A stretch of 37,772 bases of DNA from Oscillatoriaceae cyanobacterium M33_DOE_052 (GCA_015296065.1 DVDU01000180.1:1-37772); one strand, 5' to 3'. Shown: positions 16,261-24,959, numbered from the stretch's first letter. The notes: generated by a model from the letters alone, not told the origin. Numbers and translations are program-made.

Positions 16261-18174
16261 ATGTCTCGGAGCGAGATAAGTTGCCTGAGCATCGCGATCG
16301 CCCAAATGCAGCGCCAAACTGGAACAGAAGCGCTCAAACCGTATATTGCCCGTATGTGGGCGGTTTGGGTGATCCAAGCTCCCTATCCTGGAGGCTACGC
16401 CCACGGGGAAGCAGTGGTCACACCTGAGTTAGAAACCACTTGGCAAGCATGGCAGCAGATGTTTTCCCTTGGACAGTTGACGATATTGGGGGCTTCTGGT
16501 CGATGGGGGGACCAGGAGCAGGGGAGTGTGGGGAGTGTGGGGAGTGTGGGGAGTGTGGGCTCTTCCCCATCTTCCCCATCTCCCCCATCTTCCCCATCTT
16601 CCCCCTCTCCCCCATCTTCCCCGTCTCCCCGTCTCCCCGTCTCCCCGTCTCCCCGTCTCCCCGTCTCCCCGTCATCAAGTGGCCCCATCCAGAAGTCACC
16701 CAGTTATAGCGCGCAATTGATGCTGCAACTAGGTACGCTCTTGTATCAGTGGCTGTTTGAAGGGGCGATCGAAACCACCTTAGCTCAAAGCACTGGTATC
16801 GCCGCTGGCAGAAACCAACCTTTACGGGTGCAGTTGGATGTTCGGGATCCAGATTTAATCGCCATTCCGTGGGAAATCATGCAACCCCGATCGGGCAAAC
16901 CAGCGATTTCCCTCAACCCCCAACTAAGATTCTCCCGCACGACCACCGACGTTGAACCCCTATCAACCCCCCACCAGCGCCCCGGTTTAAACATCCTGCT
17001 AGTTTTGGGCACTGCAACCCCCAACCCTTCAAAAGAGGGACAGGGGGGGGACGCCATCGCATCAACCAATCAGACAAAAATCCTCCAGCTAGAAACCGAG
17101 GCAGCTACCCTCCGTCAAATCCTCCAAGAAGGCAGTCAAAACCGGGCTTCTGAAGAATCTGCCCCCGTATCTTGCTTAGTCGATACCTTGATAGAGCCTA
17201 CGGCTAGCGAACTCATTGCCTACTTAGAAACTGGTAAGTACAATATCTTTTTCTATGCTGGTCATGGAGTGCCAGCTCCCGATGGGGGTATGCTCCTCCT
17301 GGGGGCCGATCGCACCCTCAGCGGCACAGAATTAGCGGCGGTGCTGATTTCTGGCGGCGTCACTTTGGCTTTGTTTAACTCTTGTTGGGGGGCGCAACCC
17401 TTTGGGCAGTGGGATGCTCAGGACAATACCGCCTCTGGCAAATATTTGGCTCGCAGCAGCTTGGCAGAGGTATTAATTCATCACGGAGTGCCAGCGGTGT
17501 TGGCGATGCGGGATGAAATAGCCGATCGCGAAGCCCTTACCTTTATCCAGGCATTTGCCCGCGCGATCGCCACCAGAGTTTCCATTGACCGAGCCGTGGC
17601 GATCGCAAGACAAGTGCTGCTCGCTACCTACAAATTCAATCAACCAGCATGGACGCTCCCAGTATTGTACATGCACCCGGAATTTGACGGCTCACTCCTA
17701 GAACCCCTAGAATCACTACCCACAGAACTACCAGAAAACTCCCTCACCCGCCAGGGTTTAGCCTACGGCAAGGCATTTTTGCAGTCAGTGGCGTTCGAGA
17801 ACCCAGCAGTAGAGGTAGCTCATGGAGGCAAAAGCGCTCACACCCCCCAAGTTTGGGAAATTTCTGGTGGTCGGTTTCGAGTAGGGCGCAGTTCTGATAA
17901 CGATTTCGTGCTTTCAGAACGGTGGGTTTCCCAACAACACGCAGAAATATTTTGTCGGGATACTTCCGCCTCTGGTGGCGCCTTAACTTACTTCCTCCGG
18001 GATTTTTCCCGCTATGGCACGTTGATTTTTCAAGAGCATCGGTGGCAAAAAGTCCACCACCAAGAAGTAGCCTTACAATCGGGGGTATTGCTGAAATTCG
18101 GCAGTTCCCAGGGGCAGGCTCTGGCTTTTATCCTGGAATTTTCCATCCCCGGCGACGGTTCGGAACCTGCGTAG
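16261..18174 (+). CDS. CHAT domain protease-like protein with C-terminal FHA domain
   Basis: A 637-residue protein with no signal peptide or membrane span. The CHAT (caspase-like) core has the catalytic His in FFYAGHG (H335) and Cys in LFNSCWGAQP (C375), with the upstream PWEIMQ and NILLVLGTATP strands typical of the family. The FHA domain (about 535-625) has FRVGRSSDNDFVLSERWVSQQHAEI, with G542, R543, S544 and the SQQH phosphothreonine-site residues. Residues 85-140 are an STRR insert. By family knowledge CHAT proteins are cysteine proteases or pseudo-enzymes in stress and death signalling; FHA reads phosphothreonine. The substrate and partner are unknown. The stop codon lies inside a 28-bp palindrome. 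The unknown gene at 18353 follows on the same strand. Confidence 0.9.
   Translation: MSRSEISCLSIAIAQMQRQTGTEALKPYIARMWAVWVIQAPYPGGYAHGEAVVTPELETTWQAWQQMFSLGQLTILGASGRWGDQEQGSVGSVGSVGSVGSSPSSPSPPSSPSSPSPPSSPSPRLPVSPSPRLPVSPSSSGPIQKSPSYSAQLMLQLGTLLYQWLFEGAIETTLAQSTGIAAGRNQPLRVQLDVRDPDLIAIPWEIMQPRSGKPAISLNPQLRFSRTTTDVEPLSTPHQRPGLNILLVLGTATPNPSKEGQGGDAIASTNQTKILQLETEAATLRQILQEGSQNRASEESAPVSCLVDTLIEPTASELIAYLETGKYNIFFYAGHGVPAPDGGMLLLGADRTLSGTELAAVLISGGVTLALFNSCWGAQPFGQWDAQDNTASGKYLARSSLAEVLIHHGVPAVLAMRDEIADREALTFIQAFARAIATRVSIDRAVAIARQVLLATYKFNQPAWTLPVLYMHPEFDGSLLEPLESLPTELPENSLTRQGLAYGKAFLQSVAFENPAVEVAHGGKSAHTPQVWEISGGRFRVGRSSDNDFVLSERWVSQQHAEIFCRDTSASGGALTYFLRDFSRYGTLIFQEHRWQKVHHQEVALQSGVLLKFGSSQGQALAFILEFSIPGDGSEPA
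16514..16680. repeat. STRR insert inside the CHAT gene
   Basis: Four copies of 9-mer GGGGAGTGT (GSV peptide), then CTTCCCCAT-type 9-mers and finally CCCCGTCT 8-mers (SPRLPVSP peptide). The frame stays open and resumes at GPIQKSPSYSAQLMLQLG. The tract separates an N-terminal segment from the CHAT core. Confidence 0.92.
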
Positions 18175-18198
18175 GGACAAGCAATGCCTTGTCCCTAC
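18171..18198. repeat. 28-bp palindrome supplying the CHAT gene stop codon
   Basis: GTAGGGACAAG (18171-18181) pairs perfectly with CTTGTCCCTAC (18188-18198) around CAATGC. Bases 18172-18174 are the TAG stop of the CHAT gene, so the element sits exactly at the 3' end. It may act as a transcript-end hairpin. Confidence 0.92.
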
Positions 18199-18352
18199 CA
18201 CCAACTGCAAACACCCACTCCGGGGGAATCTTAATGAGATCGGAAAATTTTCGGGAAGAAAGGCGGTTTCGTTCTCGGAACCCGGCCAATCGTGATTGTA
18301 GCTAGGTATTGGCAAAGGGAAATAGATTGATGGACTCAGGAGCAGCATCAAT

Positions 18353-19006
18353 ATGGGTTATGATAAAAGCGAGCTGCAATGCTGGCAAGACGAGACATTA
18401 GGGGCTCAATTGGAGCTTTTAGAGGCTCTAATGCTGATGCGTTCGCCTTACCCCTGGAATCCAGCCGAGCCACAAGCCCAGAAGTATTTCGAGGCTCTGG
18501 AAATGGAGTTGATGGCACAGGAGGAGGCGGCGTCGGTACTAGCGGAGGAATATGCTCCTGGGTGGCTGGAGCGGTTGGAGAAGCTATCTCGTTTGGTAAA
18601 TTGGGATGCTGTGCCGTCAGCGATGGCTCCGCCGTCCTCCCGGTTCGCCCTGCAGGAGTCTTTGCGGCGAAAATTTGGCGCAGTGCCCCTGTCTTGGCTG
18701 GATGATATTGCTCGCTGTGCCTTGGAGCTGTGGCAGTTACCGGACTTGGAGCAGGCAAAACTATCGGCGGCGGAGCAACTGGTTTATTGTGTGCTACCTT
18801 TATTCCCCAATTGGGCGGAAGAAGATTTGCAAGTTTTGGCCCGTCCTTTTGCTTATGCGATGCGGGGCGGTGAATTATTCATTGGGGGGGGGGCTTTGGC
18901 AAATATCCAGGTTGAAAATTGGCAGGGGTTATCAGAAATTGAAAAGGCTCGTGTGAGTTTGGCGATCGCTCATTATGCCCTCAACCTAGATTTAAATCCC
19001 GAGTAG
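18353..19006 (+). CDS. Unrecognised protein between CHAT-FHA and FHA-PrsW genes
   Basis: A 217-residue, acidic, largely helical soluble protein that I do not recognise. Features: Glu/Ala-rich helices at 45-75 (ALEMELMAQEEAASVLAEEY), W-D-A-V-P at about 84-88, a Leu/Ala helix 123-145, and VYCVLPLFPNWAEEDLQVLARPFAYAMRG at 143-171. There are no metal-binding or nucleotide-binding motifs. The start at ATG 18353 has CAGGAG 8-9 bases upstream. It lies 178 bp after the CHAT-FHA gene on the same strand and 37 bp tail-to-tail from FHA-PrsW, so it may serve that cluster (inference from position only). Confidence 0.75.
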   Translation: MGYDKSELQCWQDETLGAQLELLEALMLMRSPYPWNPAEPQAQKYFEALEMELMAQEEAASVLAEEYAPGWLERLEKLSRLVNWDAVPSAMAPPSSRFALQESLRRKFGAVPLSWLDDIARCALELWQLPDLEQAKLSAAEQLVYCVLPLFPNWAEEDLQVLARPFAYAMRGGELFIGGGALANIQVENWQGLSEIEKARVSLAIAHYALNLDLNPE

Positions 19007-19043
19007 GGGCAATTCCTGAATTTCCCCGTGTCAATTCCGGTGC

Positions 19044-20324
19044 TTATTTCACTGGCGAGAGCGATCGCGCCTTGAGAATTGCTGCGGTTAAAAAAGCGTA
19101 GGACAAAATCCCCACTACTGCTAACACATGATAGCCCAAAACTACTGTAGAATTCCACAAAGCATGCAACAATGAAGCACTCAGATAACCCACCCCCAAA
19201 ATCAACCAGCGTTTATTTGGTTTGAGGGCACTCAAACCGATAAAATAGCCAAAATAACCACTATAGGCCATATGACCAGCTACGGAACCGAGCATCCTGG
19301 GAATCAGCAGTTGCAATCCTTCCAATTCTCCCACAGAGCGGATAATTTCTGGCACATATTGCCCCAAGGTTTCCAACCAAGTAAACCCCACCGCTGCAGC
19401 GCATCCGAGCAAAATCCCATCAAGCGGTTCTAACACTCCCAATTTTGAATTCCAGGGAGAAGGCAACTTCGTTCCCAACCAGAGACAGAGCAGGACGGGC
19501 AAGGCTTTCAGCAGCTCTTCCATCAAACCAGCACCAAAAAACATCCCTAAAACTAACCGCAAAAAGCCCACTTGTCCCCCATCTGGGAGTTCGCCGGGGA
19601 GAATTTGTCGGAAAATGAGGATGAATAAAGGCAGCACAGGACTGAGCAATATCGCCACGGTGAAGGTAGCCGCACTTAGGAGCCACCACCAGGGTTTTTG
19701 CTGGCCACAAAGTTGATAAACAAAGTAGTAACCCGCACCCCCAAGATAAGCGGCGAGCAACTGATTAAAGGCTGCGGAATTGCCTAAGCTGGCAAACATT
19801 AGCACCACAAACATCACCGTGATGCTGCCTGGAAGTAGATAGGCTTTGCGGGTTAAATCTTTGCCTGTGGAGGCGAGGGGAAATAATTGGGTGAAAGTGA
19901 GGGAATTACTGGTAATGGGAACGGTTTTGCTGGGATTGCTGGCGGCTTTTGGTTGGTATTCAAAGATAAATTCTGGCCCATTCGTGCCTAAAGTGAGCCG
20001 ATCGCCCACTTGTAGGGTTTGGCATCCTTGCACTCGTTGACCATTAATGTAGGTGCCATTCACGCTATTTAAATCGCAAATTTCCCACCAGGTTTGTAGG
20101 GGCGATTCGCGAATCGCCCCTACCACAGGACGAACCACCGCATGCCGCCGCGATACCATCCCATATTCTTGGGAATCGAGAATTATTTCACACGTCAGCT
20201 CTCGACCCATCACAGTTTCTAGGGTGTCTGATAGGGGATGGTGCTTGATTTCACCGCCAGTAGGGCGCTGGTGTCGCAGAAATCCCCCGATCGTGCCATT
20301 AATATTGGGAGGTTGGCCTGTCAT
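19044..20324 (-). CDS. FHA domain fused to PrsW-type glutamic intramembrane protease
   Basis: A 426-residue protein. The N-terminal cytoplasmic FHA domain has M-G-R (39-41), VSRRHAV (57-63) and D-L-N-S-V-N-G-T (84-91). The C-terminal membrane domain (about 165-420, seven or eight spans) has the four PrsW motifs: E269-E270-L-L-K273, E318 in GFTWLE, H351 in AGHMAYSGYFG and H387 in LLHALWN. PrsW relatives cut membrane proteins such as anti-sigma factors (family knowledge); here FHA could recruit a phosphorylated substrate or regulator. A 28-bp palindrome is inserted in frame in an FHA loop (residues about 67-76, VGAIRESPL). It is convergent with the CHAT-FHA gene pair. Confidence 0.9.
   Translation of the reverse strand: MTGQPPNINGTIGGFLRHQRPTGGEIKHHPLSDTLETVMGRELTCEIILDSQEYGMVSRRHAVVRPVVGAIRESPLQTWWEICDLNSVNGTYINGQRVQGCQTLQVGDRLTLGTNGPEFIFEYQPKAASNPSKTVPITSNSLTFTQLFPLASTGKDLTRKAYLLPGSITVMFVVLMFASLGNSAAFNQLLAAYLGGAGYYFVYQLCGQQKPWWWLLSAATFTVAILLSPVLPLFILIFRQILPGELPDGGQVGFLRLVLGMFFGAGLMEELLKALPVLLCLWLGTKLPSPWNSKLGVLEPLDGILLGCAAAVGFTWLETLGQYVPEIIRSVGELEGLQLLIPRMLGSVAGHMAYSGYFGYFIGLSALKPNKRWLILGVGYLSASLLHALWNSTVVLGYHVLAVVGILSYAFLTAAILKARSLSPVK
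20096..20123. repeat. 28-bp palindrome inside the FHA-PrsW gene
   Basis: Base-for-base identical to 7474-7501 inside dacB, and read here on the minus strand in the same codon phase, so it again encodes VGAIRESPL. It lies between the SRRH strand and the WWEICDLNSVNG strand of the FHA domain, where a surface loop is expected. Confidence 0.95.
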
Positions 20325-20344
20325 TTCATATGAATAATAGGGTC

Positions 20345-20401
20345 AATTGACAATTGACAATTATCAATTATCAATTATCAATTATCAATTATCAATTGAC
20401 A
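20345..20401. repeat. STRR tract, CAATTGA / TATCAATT 7-mers
   Basis: Heptamers CAATTGA then TTATCAA, about eight copies, filling the 80-bp gap between the 3' end of def and the 5' end of FHA-PrsW (both minus strand). It closely matches 14286-14353. Confidence 0.92.
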
Positions 20402-20404
20402 AAT

Positions 20405-20965
20405 CTATACCGGTCTAACGTTCTGAGGGGAGAAACCGTGTTTCGTGAGTTCCTCAGTGAGAGCAAGGCGATTTTCCACCCGATCGACAAACAAAACACC
20501 GCTGAGGTGGTCGATTTCATGCTGAATGCAGCGGGAAACCAAACCCGTGGTGGTGATCTTTTGGGGACGGCCCTGCTCATCTTTGTAGGAAACTTCTATG
20601 GCTTCCGGGCGAGTCACCTCGAGATACACGTCAGGAATGCTTAAGCACCCTTCCTGGTAAACGCTCAATTCTTTACCGTACCGAGTAATTGTAGGATTAA
20701 TCAGTACCAGAGGCGGAGTGGCGGCGTTATCCGGTTCGCAATCTACCACGAGAAGTTGTTTTTGGATCCCCACTTGGGGAGCCGCCAAGCCAATGCCATC
20801 GGCACTGTACATAGTTTGCAGCATCTCTCGCACTATGTCACGGATGGTGGCATCCACGCGGGCAACTCGCTTGGCACCTTGGCGCAAAGCGCGATCGCCC
20901 AGATAATGAATTTCCAGAGGCGGCTTTGCTAGCTTCTTCTTTTCTACGAAAACTTGAGAACTCAT
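20405..20965 (-). CDS. def: Peptide deformylase
   Basis: Removes the N-formyl group from new polypeptides in the cytosol. A 186-residue protein with all three family motifs: G57-I-G-L-A-A-P-Q64, E105-G-C107-L-S and Q148-H-E-I-D-H153, where C107, H149 and H153 bind the metal and E150 is catalytic. The N-terminal extension is short and shows no transit or membrane signal. It starts at ATG 20965. An STRR tract follows the stop directly. Confidence 0.97.
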   Translation of the reverse strand: MSSQVFVEKKKLAKPPLEIHYLGDRALRQGAKRVARVDATIRDIVREMLQTMYSADGIGLAAPQVGIQKQLLVVDCEPDNAATPPLVLINPTITRYGKELSVYQEGCLSIPDVYLEVTRPEAIEVSYKDEQGRPQKITTTGLVSRCIQHEIDHLSGVLFVDRVENRLALTEELTKHGFSPQNVRPV

Positions 20966-20996
20966 CGGCTTGTGGCAAATCGGGTTGGGTGTCCAG

Positions 20997-21168
20997 AATT
21001 GAGGGCGAACGGCGGTTCGCCCCTACTACCTTATATCCTAGCGAAAACCAGGTTAGTATTTTGTCCTTTGTCATTCAACCCAAAAGAGGTTCGTAGGGGC
21101 AAGGCAAGAACAGCCCCTACTGTTCTTGCTGTGCTACTACAAGGGCAAGGCAAGAACAGCCCCTACTA
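20997..21168. repeat. Cluster of GTAGGGG-family palindromes
   Basis: Three elements lie in the 208-bp gap between the RTX gene and def (both minus strand): a truncated one at 21003-21026 (GGCGAACGGCGGTTCGCCCCTAC), a 28-nt one at 21093-21120 (GTAGGGG...CCCCTAC) and a near copy of it ending at about 21166. The segment AAGGCAAGAACAGCCCCTAC is duplicated at 21101-21120 and 21147-21166. No gene is seen. Confidence 0.8.
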
Positions 21169-21173
21169 CAAGC

Positions 21174-24100
21174 TCAACCACCATTATTAATCAGGAAGGC
21201 ACTGGCAGTAGTAACATCCACCAGGGTGTAATTATCTCCATTGAGCAGCTCCAACACAATATTTTCTGGGCTCGGTTCTCCACCCAAGCCATCATTAAAG
21301 GCAGGAACTGGTAAAGACACTTCATCAATACCCACACCGAGAGTGACGCTCCCCTGGAAATTACCGGTCAAACCTGTAAGCCCAGAAGTATCGTAATCCT
21401 CGTTTGGGGTGGCTGGGTTCGTAATCCCATCGGCTGCATCCAGTCCCTTGATGCGGTAGTTAACCACGATCGCGTTCGCCGTCCCTCCAATGCGGAAGAT
21501 TTTAAACTCAGCCCGGTCAGGATTACCATCGGGTCCTACTTCTTGTGCCAACGAGTCGCTAGCCGAGATGTAAACAGCAGAATCCTCATCATCCAAGATT
21601 CTTACCACCCCACGACTAGCCGTCGGCTCCACGCCATACAATCCAGTTACCGGATCTAGCTCTACCACCACAGTTTCGGTGGATTCCGGATCTGTGTCTT
21701 GTTGCGGCGTCACCGTAATCGTTTTATTAGTATCTCCTGGGTTAAATGTGACGGTGCCAGTCCCATTGGTCAAGGTGCCACCACCATTAGCCAAAGTATA
21801 GTCATCGCCATTCGTAGCAGACCCCCGGATGCTGAAATTCACCGTGATGGGAGCGACGATCGGGCCGCTCGGAGTAATCGTAAAGACACCTGGAGTAGTT
21901 GAGCCTTCTGCTGTCTGAGCAACCGTAGCTTGGATGGTGAAATTAGGCAAATCATCATCCAAAATTGTCATCTCAGCAGTGTCATCGGCTCCGATATTGT
22001 ACAAAGTCCCATTAGGTTGGAGCTTGATTTCCACCGTCTCCTGCCCTTCGAGGAGCGTGTCATCTTGACCCGCCGGAGTAGCACCGGGTTCTACCAGAAC
22101 CGTGACAGAGACAGTATCCTGTCCTGCTGGAATCGTCACCGTGGGCGGGTCTGGCAGCGCCGGATTCATAACATAATCAGTGTTTAAAGTGGCCGTACCC
22201 GCCACTTCCAAGTTGACTACCAGTCCTCCTGGTGGTGCGTCTAAGCTGCTGGTGACCTCGAACTCAGCCGTATTATTTGAGTCTGCCTCATCCGCCGTCT
22301 CATCCACAGTGCTAATCGTCAGGGTGGGGATGTCGTCATCAAGAAGCCTGACAGTAGCAGTTTCCTGGGCGTCCAAGTTGGCGCCGGTAGTGGGGTTGGT
22401 CAGCTTCAACTGGATTTCTTTGGTGCCATCGGTAATCGCATCGTCCAAGATGGGAATCTGGATGTTCTTGGCGCCCAATTCCCCATTGGCAAATGTCACC
22501 GTTGTGGGGAAGGTGGCAGCGTTAAAATCGATTCCATCCAAGGCAGTAGTGGGATTAGCCGGAGCCAGATCTAAATCTATGTCAACTTTCAGCTCTCCCG
22601 TATTGCTGCCATTCCGCCGCACTGTCACTGTCACTGTGCCTTCGTTTTCATTAGCCGGGAATTCAGCGGCAGCAAACTCGACGCTACCAGGCTGGTCGTC
22701 ATCAATCAGTTGCACTGTGGTGCTGGTACGGGCACCGAGGATAGCGCCGCCGGTGGGATTGCTCAGGGCAAACCGAATCGTCTCGGTGGGTTCGGAAACA
22801 TTATCCTCCAAGACTGCCAAATCCACGATCGCTGTGGTGTCCCCATCGGCAAATGTCACCTCAATGGGGTAAATATCCTCGAAATCTGGCCCTGGTGTAG
22901 CAGTGCCACCAGTTAAAAGGTTCACCGTAACTTCCACCTCGCCACTGCTGCCGTTGATGCGCTGGAGGGTCATTTGTGAGAGGGCGGTGCCGTCTTCGTT
23001 GTAGCTAAATGAGTCAGCGCTAAATTGGATTTCCCCAGGCTCCTCCGGTGGTGGCGGCGGGGTGACTCCACCACCACTACTGGGAGCCGAGCTTAAATCC
23101 GGTATGGATAGGGGCGGTTCTGGTGCTGCTGCTGGTGGCGCTGGTTCTGGCGCTGGGGCAGCGGGGATGAAGTCCGATCGCTCAATTTGACTCGGCAAGG
23201 TATTGGGTAGAACCGCCAGAGCTTCCCCAGTGAGGCGGTCTTGAATAATCGTGCTACCAGCTAAGGCGCCAATCCCTTCAAATATATTCAGGCTTTCAAA
23301 ATTGAGCGGCCCAGATAGCTCGATTTTATCTTCTGCGGAGTTGAAGTCTTCAATAATATTGGTTTCGGCGGGGTTGAAGTTGCCGTTACCGCGCAGGAGA
23401 CGGAATACGTCGTTGCCTTCGCCGCCTCTGAGGGTATCTTTACCTTGGTCGGCAATTAGGGTGTCGTTGCCTTTGTCGCCGGATACGAGGTCGTTGCCAG
23501 TCCCGCCGCGCACGATGTCGTTTTCCTGTCCGCCAAATACGGAGTCATCGCCAGCGTCGCCGTTCAGTACGTCTTCGCCTTCGTTGCCGAAGACAACATC
23601 AATACCGTCGCCGCCAGATACGATGTCATTACCCAGGTCGCCAGAGAGGACATCATCCCCGGCTTCCCCTAAAATCTGGTCGTGGCCTTGACCACCCCAG
23701 GCGGTGTCATTGCCATCGCCACCGACGATCGCATCATTCCCCTGGTTGCCAGACAACTGGTCATTCCCCTGGTTGCCAGACAACTGGTCATTACCGATGC
23801 CGCCAAACGCGGTATCATCGCCATCCCCGCCGGAAATGATATCGTCATTTTCCCCGGCCCGGAAAGGTACGCCGGTAAGCTGGTCGCCAAACAGCAGGTC
23901 ATTACCTGTACCCCCATCGATGACATCGTTGCCTTCTTGGCCATCGAGGAGGTCTTCCCCATCTTCTCCCAACAGGATATCGTTTCCCCTGCCCCCGTTA
24001 CCGATATCGTTGCCCGTACCGCTCAAGAGCAAGTCATCGCCATTATCGCCATTGAGTTGGTCATCCCCAGCCCCACCAGCGATAACGTCGTTATCTTGAC

Positions 24101-24488
24101 CACCCCATACGGTGTCGTTTCCATCTTCACCGTTGAGGAGGTCGTTGCCTTGGTTGCCATAAATCTCGTCATCCCCGCCAGCGCCCCAAATCACGTCGTT
24201 ACCAAAGCCGTCGGTGAGGAAACCCCGTCCGTTATTGGTGACATCGCCATAGATTTGGTCCGCTTCGTCGCTGCCTTGAATGCTATCATCACCAGCGCCG
24301 CCGTAAACTGTATCGGCGTCGGCGTCGCCGTTGATGATATCGTTGCCTTCGTGGCCGAAAATTAAATCGGAACCGGTGTTGCCAGCGAGGCTGTCGTCTG
24401 CTCTGGTGCCGATGATGGTGTCGTCACCGTCTTGAGCGTCTAAAAATTGCCCGAGCGATAGGTCGATAAATTCACTACCGTTAGCCAT
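21174..24488 (-). CDS. RTX calcium-binding / Calx-beta repeat protein
   Basis: A 1,104-residue acidic protein, likely secreted or on the cell surface. Residues about 18-385 are hemolysin-type GGxGxDxUx nonapeptide repeats, which fold as a Ca2+-binding beta roll. A Pro-rich linker (about 430-485, with PPPPPEEPG) leads to about five Calx-beta domains, each ending in L-x-D-D-D (about 485-1100). There is no N-terminal signal peptide, consistent with type I-type export, but the RTX block is N-terminal rather than next to a C-terminal export signal. Two exact 27-bp copies (23734-23760, 23761-23787) encode a recent repeat duplication (QLSGNQGND). AGGTACAACA precedes the ATG. Function beyond calcium binding and adhesion-like architecture is unknown. 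Confidence 0.9.
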   Translation of the reverse strand: MANGSEFIDLSLGQFLDAQDGDDTIIGTRADDSLAGNTGSDLIFGHEGNDIINGDADADTVYGGAGDDSIQGSDEADQIYGDVTNNGRGFLTDGFGNDVIWGAGGDDEIYGNQGNDLLNGEDGNDTVWGGQDNDVIAGGAGDDQLNGDNGDDLLLSGTGNDIGNGGRGNDILLGEDGEDLLDGQEGNDVIDGGTGNDLLFGDQLTGVPFRAGENDDIISGGDGDDTAFGGIGNDQLSGNQGNDQLSGNQGNDAIVGGDGNDTAWGGQGHDQILGEAGDDVLSGDLGNDIVSGGDGIDVVFGNEGEDVLNGDAGDDSVFGGQENDIVRGGTGNDLVSGDKGNDTLIADQGKDTLRGGEGNDVFRLLRGNGNFNPAETNIIEDFNSAEDKIELSGPLNFESLNIFEGIGALAGSTIIQDRLTGEALAVLPNTLPSQIERSDFIPAAPAPEPAPPAAAPEPPLSIPDLSSAPSSGGGVTPPPPPEEPGEIQFSADSFSYNEDGTALSQMTLQRINGSSGEVEVTVNLLTGGTATPGPDFEDIYPIEVTFADGDTTAIVDLAVLEDNVSEPTETIRFALSNPTGGAILGARTSTTVQLIDDDQPGSVEFAAAEFPANENEGTVTVTVRRNGSNTGELKVDIDLDLAPANPTTALDGIDFNAATFPTTVTFANGELGAKNIQIPILDDAITDGTKEIQLKLTNPTTGANLDAQETATVRLLDDDIPTLTISTVDETADEADSNNTAEFEVTSSLDAPPGGLVVNLEVAGTATLNTDYVMNPALPDPPTVTIPAGQDTVSVTVLVEPGATPAGQDDTLLEGQETVEIKLQPNGTLYNIGADDTAEMTILDDDLPNFTIQATVAQTAEGSTTPGVFTITPSGPIVAPITVNFSIRGSATNGDDYTLANGGGTLTNGTGTVTFNPGDTNKTITVTPQQDTDPESTETVVVELDPVTGLYGVEPTASRGVVRILDDEDSAVYISASDSLAQEVGPDGNPDRAEFKIFRIGGTANAIVVNYRIKGLDAADGITNPATPNEDYDTSGLTGLTGNFQGSVTLGVGIDEVSLPVPAFNDGLGGEPSPENIVLELLNGDNYTLVDVTTASAFLINNGG

Positions 24489-24773
24489 TGTTGTACCTCA
24501 TTTTTTTTCCTGTTATTTTATGCCCGAGTGTTGTTCTGTCTAAGCGTTATTTGGTACAGATAATTTGGTTAACGCTTCCCTTCATGCAACGAATCGCTGC
24601 TATCGCATCGAACATAGATGCCCCTAATTGAAATCAATCAGCACCGCAGGCGGTCCCGTGTGCTTTACGACCGGATTATCACCCTAAAAATTGCTCTGTA
24701 GTTGCCATTCGCCCAACTCCTCCCAGCGCGGATGCCCCCCACCCCCCCTCTCCCAAGTTGGGAGAGGGGAGTA

Positions 24774-24935
24774 AGACGGGGAGACGGGGAAGATGGGGAG
24801 GAGGGGAAGATGGGGAGGAGGGGGAAGTGTGGGAAGAGGGGGAAGATGGGGAAGATTACTTCCCACACTCCCCACACTCCCCACACTTCCCACACTCCCC
24901 CTGGTTCCCCCGTCCCCTGGTCCCCCGGCCAAATA
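24774..24935. repeat. STRR tract, GGGGAGAC / GGGGAAGAT / CCCCACACT
   Basis: Begins with GGGGAGAC 8-mers, passes through GGGGAAGATG 9- to 10-mers and ends with CCCCACACT 9-mers and CCCCTGGTCC. All unit types also occur inside the kinase and CHAT genes. Here the tract is intergenic, which gives a baseline for how these tracts look outside genes. Confidence 0.9.
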
Positions 24936-24959
24936 TTGGTGGGGCCAAATATTGATGGG

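Noticed and set aside
22180-22872. 230-codon open frame on the plus strand
   Set aside because: Complement of the Calx-beta region; Ser/Val-rich with no features of its own.
23682-24365. 227-codon open frame on the plus strand
   Set aside because: Lies opposite the RTX repeats; its VARQLVIPLVARQLVI repeats are the complement of the GGxGxD codons, so it is a shadow.
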